The notes beneath the pieces were generated by a model, which was not told the origin of the DNA, ran no database searches, and worked only from the letters and a program-made list of their open reading frames with translations. Position numbers and translations under genes: made by a program. From Planctomycetaceae bacterium (GTDB taxonomy: Bacteria > Planctomycetota > Planctomycetia > Planctomycetales > Planctomycetaceae): 64,000 bases of DNA. This document shows, one piece after another, positions 35,750 to 45,184 of this stretch (positions within the stretch are counted from its first letter, which is position 1; each line of letters opens with the position of its first letter). The stretch is from positions 1 through 64,000 of the forward strand of contig JAGQQG010000019.1 in NCBI GenBank assembly GCA_020426325.1, in the 5' to 3' direction.

Positions 35750-36403
35750 ATGAGTAAATTCGGCCCCATTCTTGTCGTCCTTGTTGCCATTCTAAGCATT
35801 GGCTTCATGGGATTTGCTGGTGTCGCCACTTTTGGCGGTCCCAACTGGGGCGCAATTGCCGGTTCAATGACGGATTATCAGTTCATCCGCAATCCTGGTC
35901 CGGAACCGACGTGGTCTGCCATCTCCAGAAGCGATGACAACCTGAAGACGTCTGCTGTGCTCCCGGAAGTGATTGTCTCCGCCCTGGATCACAAACAGGC
36001 AGAACTGAAGACCACATTGGACGAACTGAACGCCGATCAGCCAAAAGTTCAGCAGAATCTGGATGACATCAATCGTCGGATCGAAGCCGACAAGCCTGCA
36101 CTTGACGCTCATCTGGCAGACCAGGCGCAGCTCCTGCTCGAACTGGGAGAACAAGCAGCCAATCTCTCACGACAAGTCGTGCAGAAGACACAGGAAGGAT
36201 CGGCCATCGAGAAGGTTGTCAGCGATCGCCGGTCAGACGTCTTCCGACAGCAGAACCAACTCGAAGTCTTGCGGGCAGATCAGGCTCGGATCGAACAGAT
36301 CACTCGACAGATGACCGACCTCATCGAGCAGATTGATACCGACCTCGATAAGGCACGGCGACGCGAAAAACAGTTACGGCAGAGACTCGGTGAAGATTAT
36401 TGA
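35750..36403 (+). CDS. Membrane-anchored coiled-coil protein, unknown
   Basis: A 217-residue protein. An N-terminal hydrophobic helix (LVVLVAILSIGFMGFAGVAT, about 8-28) is followed by a short variable part and a long helical region (about 75-217), rich in Gln, Asp, Glu and Arg with heptad spacing, that should form a coiled coil. There is no enzyme motif. GTG 35747 is an alternative start. It is followed 45 nt later by a second TM plus coiled-coil gene, and the two probably work together, perhaps at the envelope. Confidence 0.8.
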   Translation: MSKFGPILVVLVAILSIGFMGFAGVATFGGPNWGAIAGSMTDYQFIRNPGPEPTWSAISRSDDNLKTSAVLPEVIVSALDHKQAELKTTLDELNADQPKVQQNLDDINRRIEADKPALDAHLADQAQLLLELGEQAANLSRQVVQKTQEGSAIEKVVSDRRSDVFRQQNQLEVLRADQARIEQITRQMTDLIEQIDTDLDKARRREKQLRQRLGEDY

Positions 36404-36448
36404 TGCACACACGGTCAGAGGCCCTGCAGACCGAACGGGAGTGGTGAG

Positions 36449-37315
36449 ATGACATTCGTTGGCAAAATGCTGGTCGTTGTTCAGTTGTTGCTGAGCATTT
36501 CGTTCATGGCGCTTGCCGGGGCGGTCTACTCCGTCCACACGAGTTGGAAGCAGGAAGCTGAGAACCGCCAATTGACCGTCACGCAGATGCAATCGGATCT
36601 CGGGGAGCAGAACACACGTTTCCAGCGTCAGTTGGACGATGCCACCAACGCCCGTGACGAAGCCGTCGGTCGTGCCAATACGGCTGAGGGCGAGAATGCA
36701 CAGCTGCGTGCTCAACTTGCCAACGAACAACAACAAAGCAATCAGATCGCTCTTGAGCGTGACTCGCTGCGAGGGCTGTCTCAAGCGAAATCCGATGAAG
36801 CCGCATTTCGTGATGAGGAGGCCCAGCGTGAACGCATCGCGTCGGCCACCCTGGGAGAACAAGTCAACGAAGCATACAGTGGTCTACGTGACCGCGACGA
36901 TCGTATCTTTGCTTTGAATCTTGAACTGGAAGATCTGCGCGAACGCTTCAACGGATTACTCGCCGATAATGGCGACCTGAAGAAGATTCTCAGACTTCAC
37001 GACCTGCCCACCGACCCGTCTGTGTTCACCGCATTGGAAGAACCACCGGCACCGGTTGACGGCATCGTGGTGGCGACCAGTGTCGATAAGACCAACCGCA
37101 CGGAAGCAGTGGAGATTTCCGTCGGCAGCGATGACGGTGTCCGCAAAAACCATGTTCTAGACGTCTACAGTTCAGCGGCCAACAGTGGAAAAACCCGGTA
37201 CCTTGGCAAGGTCCGCATTACTCACGTCACTCCCGATCGTGCGGTCGGTTACGTGATCGAATCCGCCAAGAACGGCATCATTCAGCGAGGCGATAATGTC
37301 ACCACGAGGCTCTAA
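36449..37315 (+). CDS. Membrane-anchored coiled-coil protein with MreC-like C-terminal region
   Basis: A 288-residue protein: an N-terminal TM helix (MLVVVQLLLSISFMALAGAV), a long coiled coil (about 30-190), then a beta-rich C-terminal domain. The C-terminus contains VEISVGSDDGVRKNH and YLGKVRITHVTPDRAVGYVI, which resembles the 'xGSxDGV...GxVxxVxP' pattern of MreC beta domains; the TM/coil/beta layout is also that of MreC. This is an inference from pattern only. The last 20 nt overlap the start of the 46-residue gene. Confidence 0.8.
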   Translation: MTFVGKMLVVVQLLLSISFMALAGAVYSVHTSWKQEAENRQLTVTQMQSDLGEQNTRFQRQLDDATNARDEAVGRANTAEGENAQLRAQLANEQQQSNQIALERDSLRGLSQAKSDEAAFRDEEAQRERIASATLGEQVNEAYSGLRDRDDRIFALNLELEDLRERFNGLLADNGDLKKILRLHDLPTDPSVFTALEEPPAPVDGIVVATSVDKTNRTEAVEISVGSDDGVRKNHVLDVYSSAANSGKTRYLGKVRITHVTPDRAVGYVIESAKNGIIQRGDNVTTRL

Positions 37316-37436
37316 AGGCGATCCCCAGCCGGATATCTATACGGGACTTCTGTTTGTCTCTGTTGCATCGCTGATCGCGGGTTGCATTTTTCTGGCCCTC
37401 GAACTCAGCCGATACGACTGGACCGTTCCCGGATAA
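37296..37436 (+). CDS. 46-residue single-pass membrane protein overlapping the preceding gene
   Basis: ATG 37296 lies 6 nt after GAGG and overlaps the 3' end of the preceding gene by 20 nt in another frame. The product starts MSPRGSKGDPQPDIYTG, has one TM helix (LLFVSVASLIAGCIFLALEL) and ends RYDWTVPG. The Ser/Pro/Asp-rich head and clean TM segment make it look like a real small protein rather than chance. Translational coupling suggests fixed stoichiometry with the coiled-coil protein. No named family is known to me. Confidence 0.7.
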   Translation: MSPRGSKGDPQPDIYTGLLFVSVASLIAGCIFLALELSRYDWTVPG

Positions 37437-37462
37437 AGTGGGAGATGGCACACCTCGAACGC

Positions 37463-38407
37463 TTATGCACGAAGCGAACTCGTTGATGTGTGCTTTGCAA
37501 GGTCTTCGATCATTGCTTGCGTCGCTGCCTTGACTGCCTGCTCCCAATCCTCGGGACCATATTGACTTCGATACGGTTCCTGGTTTGCTGCGAAGATGAT
37601 CCCCCGCGAGCTGTTGACGACGGCTCCGAGTCCTTCTGCGTCAAAAGCTCCCGCCACATCGGCTGCGCTTCCCCCCTGGCTGCCATAACCGGGGACCAGC
37701 AATGGCACGTGGGGCATAATGTCCCGCAACTGCCTGAGTTCCTCCGGATAGGTCGCCCCCACGACTGCACCGATCGATCCGTAAGTTTCTCCCTCGGATG
37801 TCTGCACTGACAGTGCCTCAACTGCCCCAGCAACATGCTCGAACAGTCTCACCCCATCGGTCATGCGATCTTGAAAAGTGCCGGCTCCCGGATTGCTCGT
37901 TCTGACGAGCACGTATAGCCCCGCCCCGCGCTCGGTCGCAATGTCGACGAATGGTTGGAGCGTATCCGTGCCCAGATAGGGGTTCACGGTCAGAGCGTCC
38001 GCCCCCCACACTGCTGAGTCGACATGCTCACCCGCCAGATAGGCTCGGGCATACGCCTCGGCGGTGGACCCGATGTCACCTCTTTTGGCGTCACAGATCA
38101 CAATCAGTCCGGCTGCGCGGGCATAACGGATGACTTCCGCCAAAGCGAGGGTTCCGGGTGGTCCCAACTCCTCAAAAAAAGCTGCCTGCGGTTTCACGAC
38201 CGGGACCAGTGGAGCGACCACGTCAACGATGCGACAACAGAACTCCTCATACAGCTTTGCTGAGACATCCCAAGTGGCATTGGATGGTTCAAAGCCAACG
38301 GGCAAAATAGCTGTCGGGAGTTGATTCAACCGAGGATCAAGTCCCACACAGACTGGGTTTCCCTTCTCGCGGATCTTTGCGTGCAATCGTGATGCATAAG
38401 TGTTCAT
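37463..38407 (-). CDS. pyrF: Orotidine 5'-phosphate decarboxylase (type 2)
   Basis: A 314-residue enzyme converting OMP to UMP in pyrimidine synthesis. [15 protein letters not shown] near the start, [12 protein letters not shown], and [20 protein letters not shown] (about 105-125; the catalytic Lys and Asp) identify it. The long form and these motifs match the group 2 enzymes found in planctomycetes and actinobacteria rather than the shorter E. coli type. The frame opens at 38551; ATG 38407 is where similarity begins. The 3' end converges on the trio. Confidence 0.93.
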   Translation of the reverse strand: MNTYASRLHAKIREKGNPVCVGLDPRLNQLPTAILPVGFEPSNATWDVSAKLYEEFCCRIVDVVAPLVPVVKPQAAFFEELGPPGTLALAEVIRYARAAGLIVICDAKRGDIGSTAEAYARAYLAGEHVDSAVWGADALTVNPYLGTDTLQPFVDIATERGAGLYVLVRTSNPGAGTFQDRMTDGVRLFEHVAGAVEALSVQTSEGETYGSIGAVVGATYPEELRQLRDIMPHVPLLVPGYGSQGGSAADVAGAFDAEGLGAVVNSSRGIIFAANQEPYRSQYGPEDWEQAVKAATQAMIEDLAKHTSTSSLRA

Positions 38408-38656
38408 GCCCGCATCATGACAGGGGGAGACACAACTGAAAAGGATTCCGGCAGATTCTGCCGAACTTCGCTTGATGGCCGATCTCCGGAGGCTGTCGGT
38501 CGGCACAACTCGCCGTTGGGCCGAGGCCGAACGACGTCTGAATTGCTGCATCGAGGTGTTTCGATTACGTTCCCGCCCCCTTCACTCTCGTCTTCCGCCG
38601 TCAAACCCTCATCGGGACGGCCTGTATCCATTCGTTAACCATCTGGATCAACCTCG

Positions 38657-40144
38657 ATGCCGTTCAGCCAACGCTGGCTGTGGTCGTTCATCTTGCTGTT
38701 GTCCGTCGGCTGTCAATCCACAGCGACAGGATCAAGGGCTCTGTTGGACATTGCGCGGAGTGAAAACGCAGAACCGGCGAGCACGGATGACGACGAGGTT
38801 TCTTCGATCAAAACGGCGAGCTTGAGCGAAGACGATAAAGTTGCCAAATGGTCGGATGATCCTGTTCTGGTCGAAGTCGTCAACCGGGAACTGGCAGATG
38901 CGTCACCCGAGCGACGGCAGCAGTGGATCGAACGGATCGCCAGCATCAATCCGGACGAGATTCCCCAGTTGCTCGCTGAACGCAGACGTCTGATCCAGGC
39001 AGGCGAGGTTGACGTCGACCAGAATTTGCCAGATAGAGCGGTCTCCACCACTCCATCGGAATCACTGATCGGACATGATCGCAAACGAGAGCGCACCCAC
39101 AAAATCCGTGGAGTCGACGCTCCGTTGCAGGCTCCGTCGCCGTCTACAGCGAACTCTGATGAAGTGCTTCAGCAGACAGCGATGATTGACGAGAACTCAT
39201 ACGGAACAGAGTCTTCAGAACAGGATGTAGGATTCATCAACACGGTGTTTGATGTCTTTGGCGTCTCAGGTGATCGGCAGGCTGCTCCCGACGCACATCA
39301 AGAGACGACCGAAATCCGTCCTGCCGGTCACGATCAAGGCAAGACCAAAACGAGCAAACGTGAGTCAGAGAGCGATGCCAAGTCGAGTAAGACAGATTCG
39401 TCGCGTTCGTTACAATCGGTTTATTGGCAGGAAGAACTCGACAAGCTGGTCGCACTCCTGGAAACACAACTCGCTCACCAGGAGTTGGGGGAGTCACAAC
39501 TCGAACAGGATCTCTATCTTCGACAGCACGTTGCCCTGAAGCTGCTGTATCTGATCGGTAGCCGCAGGCCTGAAGCACTCCAGTCAATTCCCCATGACGA
39601 CCCGAATCAGCAGGAATTCTGGACGGAAATGATGTGGGCGCTCTCCAATGTCTTCGACGACGAGGCCCTGCCAGATCCGTCAGACCGTGCTCGCGAAACG
39701 CTCGAACGGCTCAGGGCGGCCATTGATCACCTGGAACCGCTGGCTGGTCTTGACGTCAATCACACCGTCTTCTGCCGCCAGATCGACGGGTTCGGAAATT
39801 ACACCCTGTTCGACAAAGATGAGTTTTTGCCTGGTGAATCGGTCCTGATTTATACCGAGGTGGAGAACTTCAGTACGTTGGTGACAACGCAGGGGGACTA
39901 TGTCACGAAGTTGCAGTCGACACTCGATATTCATGAGGAAAGCACCGAAGGTCGTGTGGTCTTTCACAATGAGTTGGCCCCGACCGAGGATCTCTGCCGC
40001 AGCCGCAGGCACGATTACTTCCACAGCTATCGCGTCAAGCTTCCCACCAACCTGACCCCCGGACCGCACGTGCTCACGCTGAGCATCCACGACGAAGTCG
40101 GTCACAAGTTCGGCACCGCTTCGCTACATTTCGTCGTTCGCTAA
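38657..40144 (+). CDS. Large lipoprotein of unknown function
   Basis: A 495-residue protein with a lipoprotein signal (SFILLLSVGC, Cys near 19). Residues 20-260 are charged, Ser/Asp/Glu-rich and probably disordered. From about 255 (SVYWQEELDKLVALLETQL) the chain is helical, and residues 360-495 look like a beta-sandwich (DEFLPGESVLIYTEVENF, LTPGPHVLTLSIHDEVGHKFG). No active-site pattern is visible. The layout suggests a surface or outer-membrane-anchored protein; I do not recognise the family. Confidence 0.8.
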   Translation: MPFSQRWLWSFILLLSVGCQSTATGSRALLDIARSENAEPASTDDDEVSSIKTASLSEDDKVAKWSDDPVLVEVVNRELADASPERRQQWIERIASINPDEIPQLLAERRRLIQAGEVDVDQNLPDRAVSTTPSESLIGHDRKRERTHKIRGVDAPLQAPSPSTANSDEVLQQTAMIDENSYGTESSEQDVGFINTVFDVFGVSGDRQAAPDAHQETTEIRPAGHDQGKTKTSKRESESDAKSSKTDSSRSLQSVYWQEELDKLVALLETQLAHQELGESQLEQDLYLRQHVALKLLYLIGSRRPEALQSIPHDDPNQQEFWTEMMWALSNVFDDEALPDPSDRARETLERLRAAIDHLEPLAGLDVNHTVFCRQIDGFGNYTLFDKDEFLPGESVLIYTEVENFSTLVTTQGDYVTKLQSTLDIHEESTEGRVVFHNELAPTEDLCRSRRHDYFHSYRVKLPTNLTPGPHVLTLSIHDEVGHKFGTASLHFVVR

Positions 40145-40403
40145 GGTCGCTCAGGTTTACCGACTCAACCGGGCATTGCCGTCGACCTGGTGGCCGCAGG
40201 AACATCGAGTTCCGTGTAAGAACGGTGTTTCTTCGAAAAAACTGTCGGAGTCTGTTAGCTGAATTCGACCCTCCAACTATGCTCGCTGTTCAAGCACAGA
40301 ATCTGAGGGTGACATCGGCTCAATGGTGGTGATGACTGTTCTCAATTAAAGTTCGTCAAGTGGAGCAGCTCACACTCAAGGAAGCCAGGTCGAAAGAAGC
40401 TTG

Positions 40404-42089
40404 ATGGGCGGATTCGAGTTACCAATCATGAGCACGCTGGGCCTGTTGCTTGGCGTCTGCCTGGCGGCCGGTGTTTTCGCCGATCTGTTGCGTCTCCCCA
40501 AGGTCACCGCCTATTTGCTGGTTGGTCTGCTCGTTGGTCCCAGTGTTTTGGACTGGGTTCCGGAAGGTCATGCGGAACTGTTCGAGCCCATCCTCGAAAT
40601 GGCCATGGCCGTCGTGCTTTTCAACCTCGGCTGCGAGTTCACCTTCACGAAGGTTCGACGTGTGGCCACACGTTTCCTTTCGTTGTCGGCCGGGGAGATA
40701 TCCGTCACGTTTGCGATCGTTGCCTTGGGGCTGGTCCTGTTGGGTTACTCGGCGGGAACGGCGCTGCTCCTTGGTTGTCTGGCTGTTGCGACGGCCCCTG
40801 CAACGACCATCCTGGTCCTCAAGGAATTCCGATCTGAGGGGCCGATCACCGAATGCACAGGCTTTCTGGTCGCCATGAACAACTTCGCGTGTATCGTGAT
40901 GTTCGAGTTGGCCTTTCTTGCGATTCATCTCGTGCAAGGCAAATTGAGAGTGCCACTCAGCGAACAACTTGGCAGCGTGCTCCTTGATATCGCTGGCTCG
41001 ATCGTCTTGGGTGTACTGGGAGGCCTCGTTGTCAGTTATGGGTGCGGCCTGCTGAAAATGAAGCGATGGCTGGTGCTGCTTGTTGCATCTGCCACATTTC
41101 TCCTCGGCGTCTGTGACACCATCGACATCCCCTATATGATGACGTTTCTTGTGATGGGGGTCACTGTCGCCAATACGTCGGACAGAACGGAAAAGATCGT
41201 CGAAGAACTCGATCACCTCTCCGGTCTGCTGGCAGTGTTGTTTTTCGCAGTGCATGGCACGGAGTTGGATATTCATGCATTGGGCGAGATCGGCAAGATC
41301 GGTGCGATTTATATTGTCTTTCGCTTTGCCGGTAAATGGCTGGGTATCTACGGTGCGTCGCGACTGACGAGACAGCCCATCGAAATCCGTCACTGGCTGG
41401 GCAGCTGCCTGTTTGCCCAGGCGGGAGCCGCCATCGCACTTTCAACCATCGCTATGAATCGTGATCCGGAACTGGGGAAGCCGATTCACGACATCATCCT
41501 GGGATCCGTGGTTGTGTTCGAAATCATCGGACCGCTCTTTATTCGCCAGTCACTGTTGCGAACAGGAGAAGTCCCGTTGGCTCAAGCGATTCGCCATTCC
41601 AGTAGTTCTCACCTCGACCAGTTTCGTTCACTCACGGATCGATTCTGGACTGCACTCGGATTCAGTTCGTCGACAACGTCAGCATCCAGTTCTGTCAAAG
41701 TCAGCGATCTGCTGCGGAAGAGTAACGGAATTCACCAATCAGCCGACCTCGATTCCGTGATTTCTTACATCGAAAACAGTCGCGACAACACCTATCCGGT
41801 CGTGGATTCCAAAAAGCGAGTCGTGGGAGTCATTCGCTATCCGTTGTTGAGCAACGTCATGTTTGATCAAAGCGTGACGAAGCTCGTCTGTGCAGAGGAC
41901 ATTGCAACAGCGGTTGATGCCGTTTTGTCTCCAGAAGCACCGCTCACTCGTGCATTCGAGCTGTTTCAGACCGTGACCGACGATTGCATTCCAGTGGTGA
42001 CTCCAGATGGACCCCAGGAGCTCCTGGGGGTCGTCCGGCGCAGCGACGTCATGCATGCACTCATTACTCAACACCGTAAAACCAAATAG
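40404..42089 (+). CDS. CPA2-type cation/proton antiporter (Kef-like) with tandem CBS domains
   Basis: A 561-residue membrane protein. Residues 1-390 form about 12 TM segments with CPA2 features (GVFADLLRLPKVTAYLLVGLLVGP, FNLGCEFTF, FFAVHGTELDIHALG). Unlike Kef there is no RCK/TrkA-N domain; instead residues about 430-555 form two CBS repeats (ENSRDNTYPVVDSKKRVVG and TVTDDCIPVVTPDGPQELLG), which bind adenine nucleotides in other proteins. Transport of K+ or Na+ would thus respond to energy state. TTG 40401 is an alternative start. Confidence 0.9.
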   Translation: MGGFELPIMSTLGLLLGVCLAAGVFADLLRLPKVTAYLLVGLLVGPSVLDWVPEGHAELFEPILEMAMAVVLFNLGCEFTFTKVRRVATRFLSLSAGEISVTFAIVALGLVLLGYSAGTALLLGCLAVATAPATTILVLKEFRSEGPITECTGFLVAMNNFACIVMFELAFLAIHLVQGKLRVPLSEQLGSVLLDIAGSIVLGVLGGLVVSYGCGLLKMKRWLVLLVASATFLLGVCDTIDIPYMMTFLVMGVTVANTSDRTEKIVEELDHLSGLLAVLFFAVHGTELDIHALGEIGKIGAIYIVFRFAGKWLGIYGASRLTRQPIEIRHWLGSCLFAQAGAAIALSTIAMNRDPELGKPIHDIILGSVVVFEIIGPLFIRQSLLRTGEVPLAQAIRHSSSSHLDQFRSLTDRFWTALGFSSSTTSASSSVKVSDLLRKSNGIHQSADLDSVISYIENSRDNTYPVVDSKKRVVGVIRYPLLSNVMFDQSVTKLVCAEDIATAVDAVLSPEAPLTRAFELFQTVTDDCIPVVTPDGPQELLGVVRRSDVMHALITQHRKTK

Positions 42090-42135
42090 CAGTTAAGTCA
42101 GCCTCGGACACATCCCCCGGCCTGAACCGACCGTC

Positions 42136-45006
42136 CTACAACTCAGCAAAGCGAATCTCGATGTCACAGATCTCGAAGGCAGTCACGTCCACAACGACAG
42201 TATCGTCGTCGATCGAAAGGTCGGTAATCGTGTTGCCAAGGAAGTCGCATTGTCGGGCTGAAGCGGGACTCCGAAAGCAATTCAGTCGAACTTTCCGATG
42301 ACGTCCTTCGGTCTCTCGCAGTCGCACACACACTTTGAGGTTGTTGGAAGTCTCGACGCCTGAATTCTCATTCGCCGCTGAAGGCGGCAAGAGTTGGGTG
42401 ATCTGGACGTTGTGCGCATCGACATGGAAGAACCAACCGGACGTCGACTGTTTCGGGCCGCGTGTGAGCACGACCGGTTCAGCTGGGTTGAAGGCGGTCC
42501 GTGACACCTCCATGGGAAACTGTTCATCAACGGACACCACGAAACGAAACTGTCGCTTCGTCTCACCCGCAACGATCAGCAGAGAATCGATCATTCGTGG
42601 GCCTGTCTTGCGATGAAATGGCAGGCCGACCGGGTGAATGGTCGTGCGAAAATCGCCGTCGGCAATTTCGATGAAGTGTGGGGCTTCGATGCGATCAGCC
42701 GACATGGGATGCGCCCCCTCCTGCACCGAACAGGTCAGCGCAGCAGTCGAATCGTTCCACGCCCAACGGGTCGCGTAAAAGTTCGACCATGGATCTCCCT
42801 CGGGAAGTCGTTTGGCGTCCAACTCGATGTTGACCTCAATCGTGGGAATCCCTCGCCACACGCGGACCGACTGCCGATAGTGGGCAATCACAGAGTCGTC
42901 AGAAGGGTTGATGAGATCCCCCGTCGCGACGATTTCACCGCTCACGGGACCGGGTGAGATGATTTGCATCTCAGCCAGACGCATCTCGGAGTACCAGGTG
43001 CGGGTTTTAACTGCATCCTCTCCCTCACCCACGGTGACCGTCTGCTCGCGAGGGAATCGAAAGGCCAACTGCTGACTCAGACGCTTCGGTCCGCGCCGAT
43101 AGGTCTTCAGTTGACCAATCCCACCGGTGACTTCGTTGATCTGCACCTCGAAGAACTCGTTCCTGAGAATGTTTCCTTCGGCCATCGGCACATTCTTGCC
43201 GGCAGGCTTTGGAGTGGCCCCATCGCCACACGGCAGCCAGACGAACCCACAGGGTGGGACTTCGACAACTAGTGATCTCTGCCCGCTGTTCGTCGGACCA
43301 GCGATGATCGATTCTGCTGGAGCAGGGAGCGGGATTTCCTCGGGCCAGTCGATCACGATCCTTCGTGTATATGACTCGGTGTTGATCAAGAAACATCCCG
43401 TTGTATCTCCCCGCCCGCCAACGACGACTCCGGCCAGATCTTGTGCCGCATCCGATGGCGTCTGTCGAAGTGTTGCTTCACGAGTGGAACGAATCTCAAT
43501 GTCCGTTTCTGGGACAGCTTCCGTCAGTTGCTCCCACAGCGAATTGTTCGCCTGACGATCGATTGATTGCCCGCGAAGCAGACTGGCTGTGTTCATCGTC
43601 CAGAGGGCAGTAGTGGTGTGGTAATAGTCGCGCCAACCGTCAATATGGCGGCTGATCGGGTCGGGCTCTTCTCGGGCGACGGCCTGCACCAGATGAGGAG
43701 AGAGATAATCGCCGGCCTTGTGACGGGCCATGCGTCCCTGACTCTCAGTCGTCTGGAAGAAGTCGGAAAACGTCACGAACCGGCCGAGTACCGGGGCATA
43801 CTGATGAATTCGATGAAAGTCTTCGATCCAGGGGGTATGAAGTTCCGGCCAGCGGGCAAGGATCAACAGGGCTGCGTGGTCATAATCCATGGCCTCGGCC
43901 ATCCGCTGCGGGAAACGCAACATGCCGGCTGCACTGTCACCTGCCAAAGGGATGCGGCTGACTGCATCAATCACTGAGCCATCGCTGCCTTCCCAGCGAT
44001 GCTTCCCCTGCTCTTCGTCCGGGTACAGGCCGTCATCGATCACAAAATGCAGAGCCCCGTTGTACCCAAATTTGTCGAGAATCTGAGGCACCTGCACGCC
44101 GACTCCAAAGGTACGTCGTCCCCAAACAGTCGGCCGTCTCCCGCAGAGTTGGTCGATCTCCCGAAGCCCTTTCTGAAACGATGCCAACACCGGCTCCAAC
44201 GGCAGGAGGGTATTGTGCGTCTCGTACCACTCACCGCCGATCAGGTCCTGCTCCTGGTTTCGCCAGCGTTTGTTGAATACCTGAAATGCCTCCGGTTGAG
44301 ACACCGCAAGCTGGCTCATGCTCTCGACTGTTGCCAGGTAGTTGACTGTTCGTCCTGATGAGACCAGTTGTGACCAATGTTCGTTTGCCATGTCGGGGGC
44401 AAGCAGGCAGAGGTCCGCGAGATAACAGTCAACCGGATAGAAGCGTTCACGTCCTTCCAACAACATCTCGAAGCAGCTTCGCAGATGCGTCTGGGTCGCG
44501 GGACGGTCTCCTGCCAATGCAGACCGTGCGGCGGAGATCGATTCCCCCTCCAGTCTGCGTTCATCCAGTTCATTGAAGTATCGCATCTGCCGCGTGAGGA
44601 TCTCCAGTTGCAGATAGCAATGCCCGAATGCCAGAAAGTCGGCTGTGAGATCCGGGTCCAATTCCCCGTCAAGTTCCAGCGGACTCAGGACCTGCTCGAT
44701 CATCTCCTCGCGTTTGGAGACACCCGTCACCACGACGGCTCCCTGTTCACGTGCGTTTTCGACCCATTGACAGGGAATCCAATCGGTGGAGACGGTGGGC
44801 ACGATGAACAGCCGGTTTTTGTGCGATTCAGGGGGACTGTCCGCTCGTTCCCACTGAGGCTTCACGCCCGCTGAGGCAAGGAGATGCGGGTGCCAGATCA
44901 CAGAAAACGCATTGAGCAGGCTCTCCGCCTGAGACTCGGGCAGATCGAGCGGCAAATCCTCCACACTGTGGCTGGGGATCAAAACTGTCAGGGATTCGTA
45001 CTTCAT
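42136..45006 (-). CDS. GH38-like (alpha-mannosidase-related) protein lacking the nucleophile motif
   Basis: About 956 residues without a signal peptide. The middle reads WGRRTFGVGVQVPQILDKFGY and HRWEGSDGSVIDA, which align by eye with the GH38 blocks 'PDxFGYxxQLPQI' and 'W.G.DGS'. The catalytic Asp (PD) is replaced by RR. The N-terminal HxDxxW metal motif is also absent (IPSHSVEDLP instead). The C-terminal half (after about 560) is beta-rich, as in GH38 tails. It is probably a carbohydrate-binding or otherwise repurposed relative. ATG 45006 is used; upstream sequence lacks family features. No clear Shine-Dalgarno. Confidence 0.75.
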   Translation of the reverse strand: MKYESLTVLIPSHSVEDLPLDLPESQAESLLNAFSVIWHPHLLASAGVKPQWERADSPPESHKNRLFIVPTVSTDWIPCQWVENAREQGAVVVTGVSKREEMIEQVLSPLELDGELDPDLTADFLAFGHCYLQLEILTRQMRYFNELDERRLEGESISAARSALAGDRPATQTHLRSCFEMLLEGRERFYPVDCYLADLCLLAPDMANEHWSQLVSSGRTVNYLATVESMSQLAVSQPEAFQVFNKRWRNQEQDLIGGEWYETHNTLLPLEPVLASFQKGLREIDQLCGRRPTVWGRRTFGVGVQVPQILDKFGYNGALHFVIDDGLYPDEEQGKHRWEGSDGSVIDAVSRIPLAGDSAAGMLRFPQRMAEAMDYDHAALLILARWPELHTPWIEDFHRIHQYAPVLGRFVTFSDFFQTTESQGRMARHKAGDYLSPHLVQAVAREEPDPISRHIDGWRDYYHTTTALWTMNTASLLRGQSIDRQANNSLWEQLTEAVPETDIEIRSTREATLRQTPSDAAQDLAGVVVGGRGDTTGCFLINTESYTRRIVIDWPEEIPLPAPAESIIAGPTNSGQRSLVVEVPPCGFVWLPCGDGATPKPAGKNVPMAEGNILRNEFFEVQINEVTGGIGQLKTYRRGPKRLSQQLAFRFPREQTVTVGEGEDAVKTRTWYSEMRLAEMQIISPGPVSGEIVATGDLINPSDDSVIAHYRQSVRVWRGIPTIEVNIELDAKRLPEGDPWSNFYATRWAWNDSTAALTCSVQEGAHPMSADRIEAPHFIEIADGDFRTTIHPVGLPFHRKTGPRMIDSLLIVAGETKRQFRFVVSVDEQFPMEVSRTAFNPAEPVVLTRGPKQSTSGWFFHVDAHNVQITQLLPPSAANENSGVETSNNLKVCVRLRETEGRHRKVRLNCFRSPASARQCDFLGNTITDLSIDDDTVVVDVTAFEICDIEIRFAEL

Positions 45007-45184
45007 TCGTCGGAGCAATGTCTCAACAGTCAGTCTTCGCTCGATGATAGAAGCCAAGTTATGGAACGAACAGGTTCCACGTCGATCCAAGCGACAGAAT
45101 TGCACTCCTGAGTGGCAATCGCGACACTGCATCATCCATGCTGATGATGCCAGCAACAGCGAATGACCATACGAAGGAGAAGAG

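Noticed and set aside
40419..41393. Minus-strand ORF of 324 codons
   Set aside because: Antisense to the antiporter; highly polar and His/Gln-rich, typical of the reverse of a membrane-protein gene.
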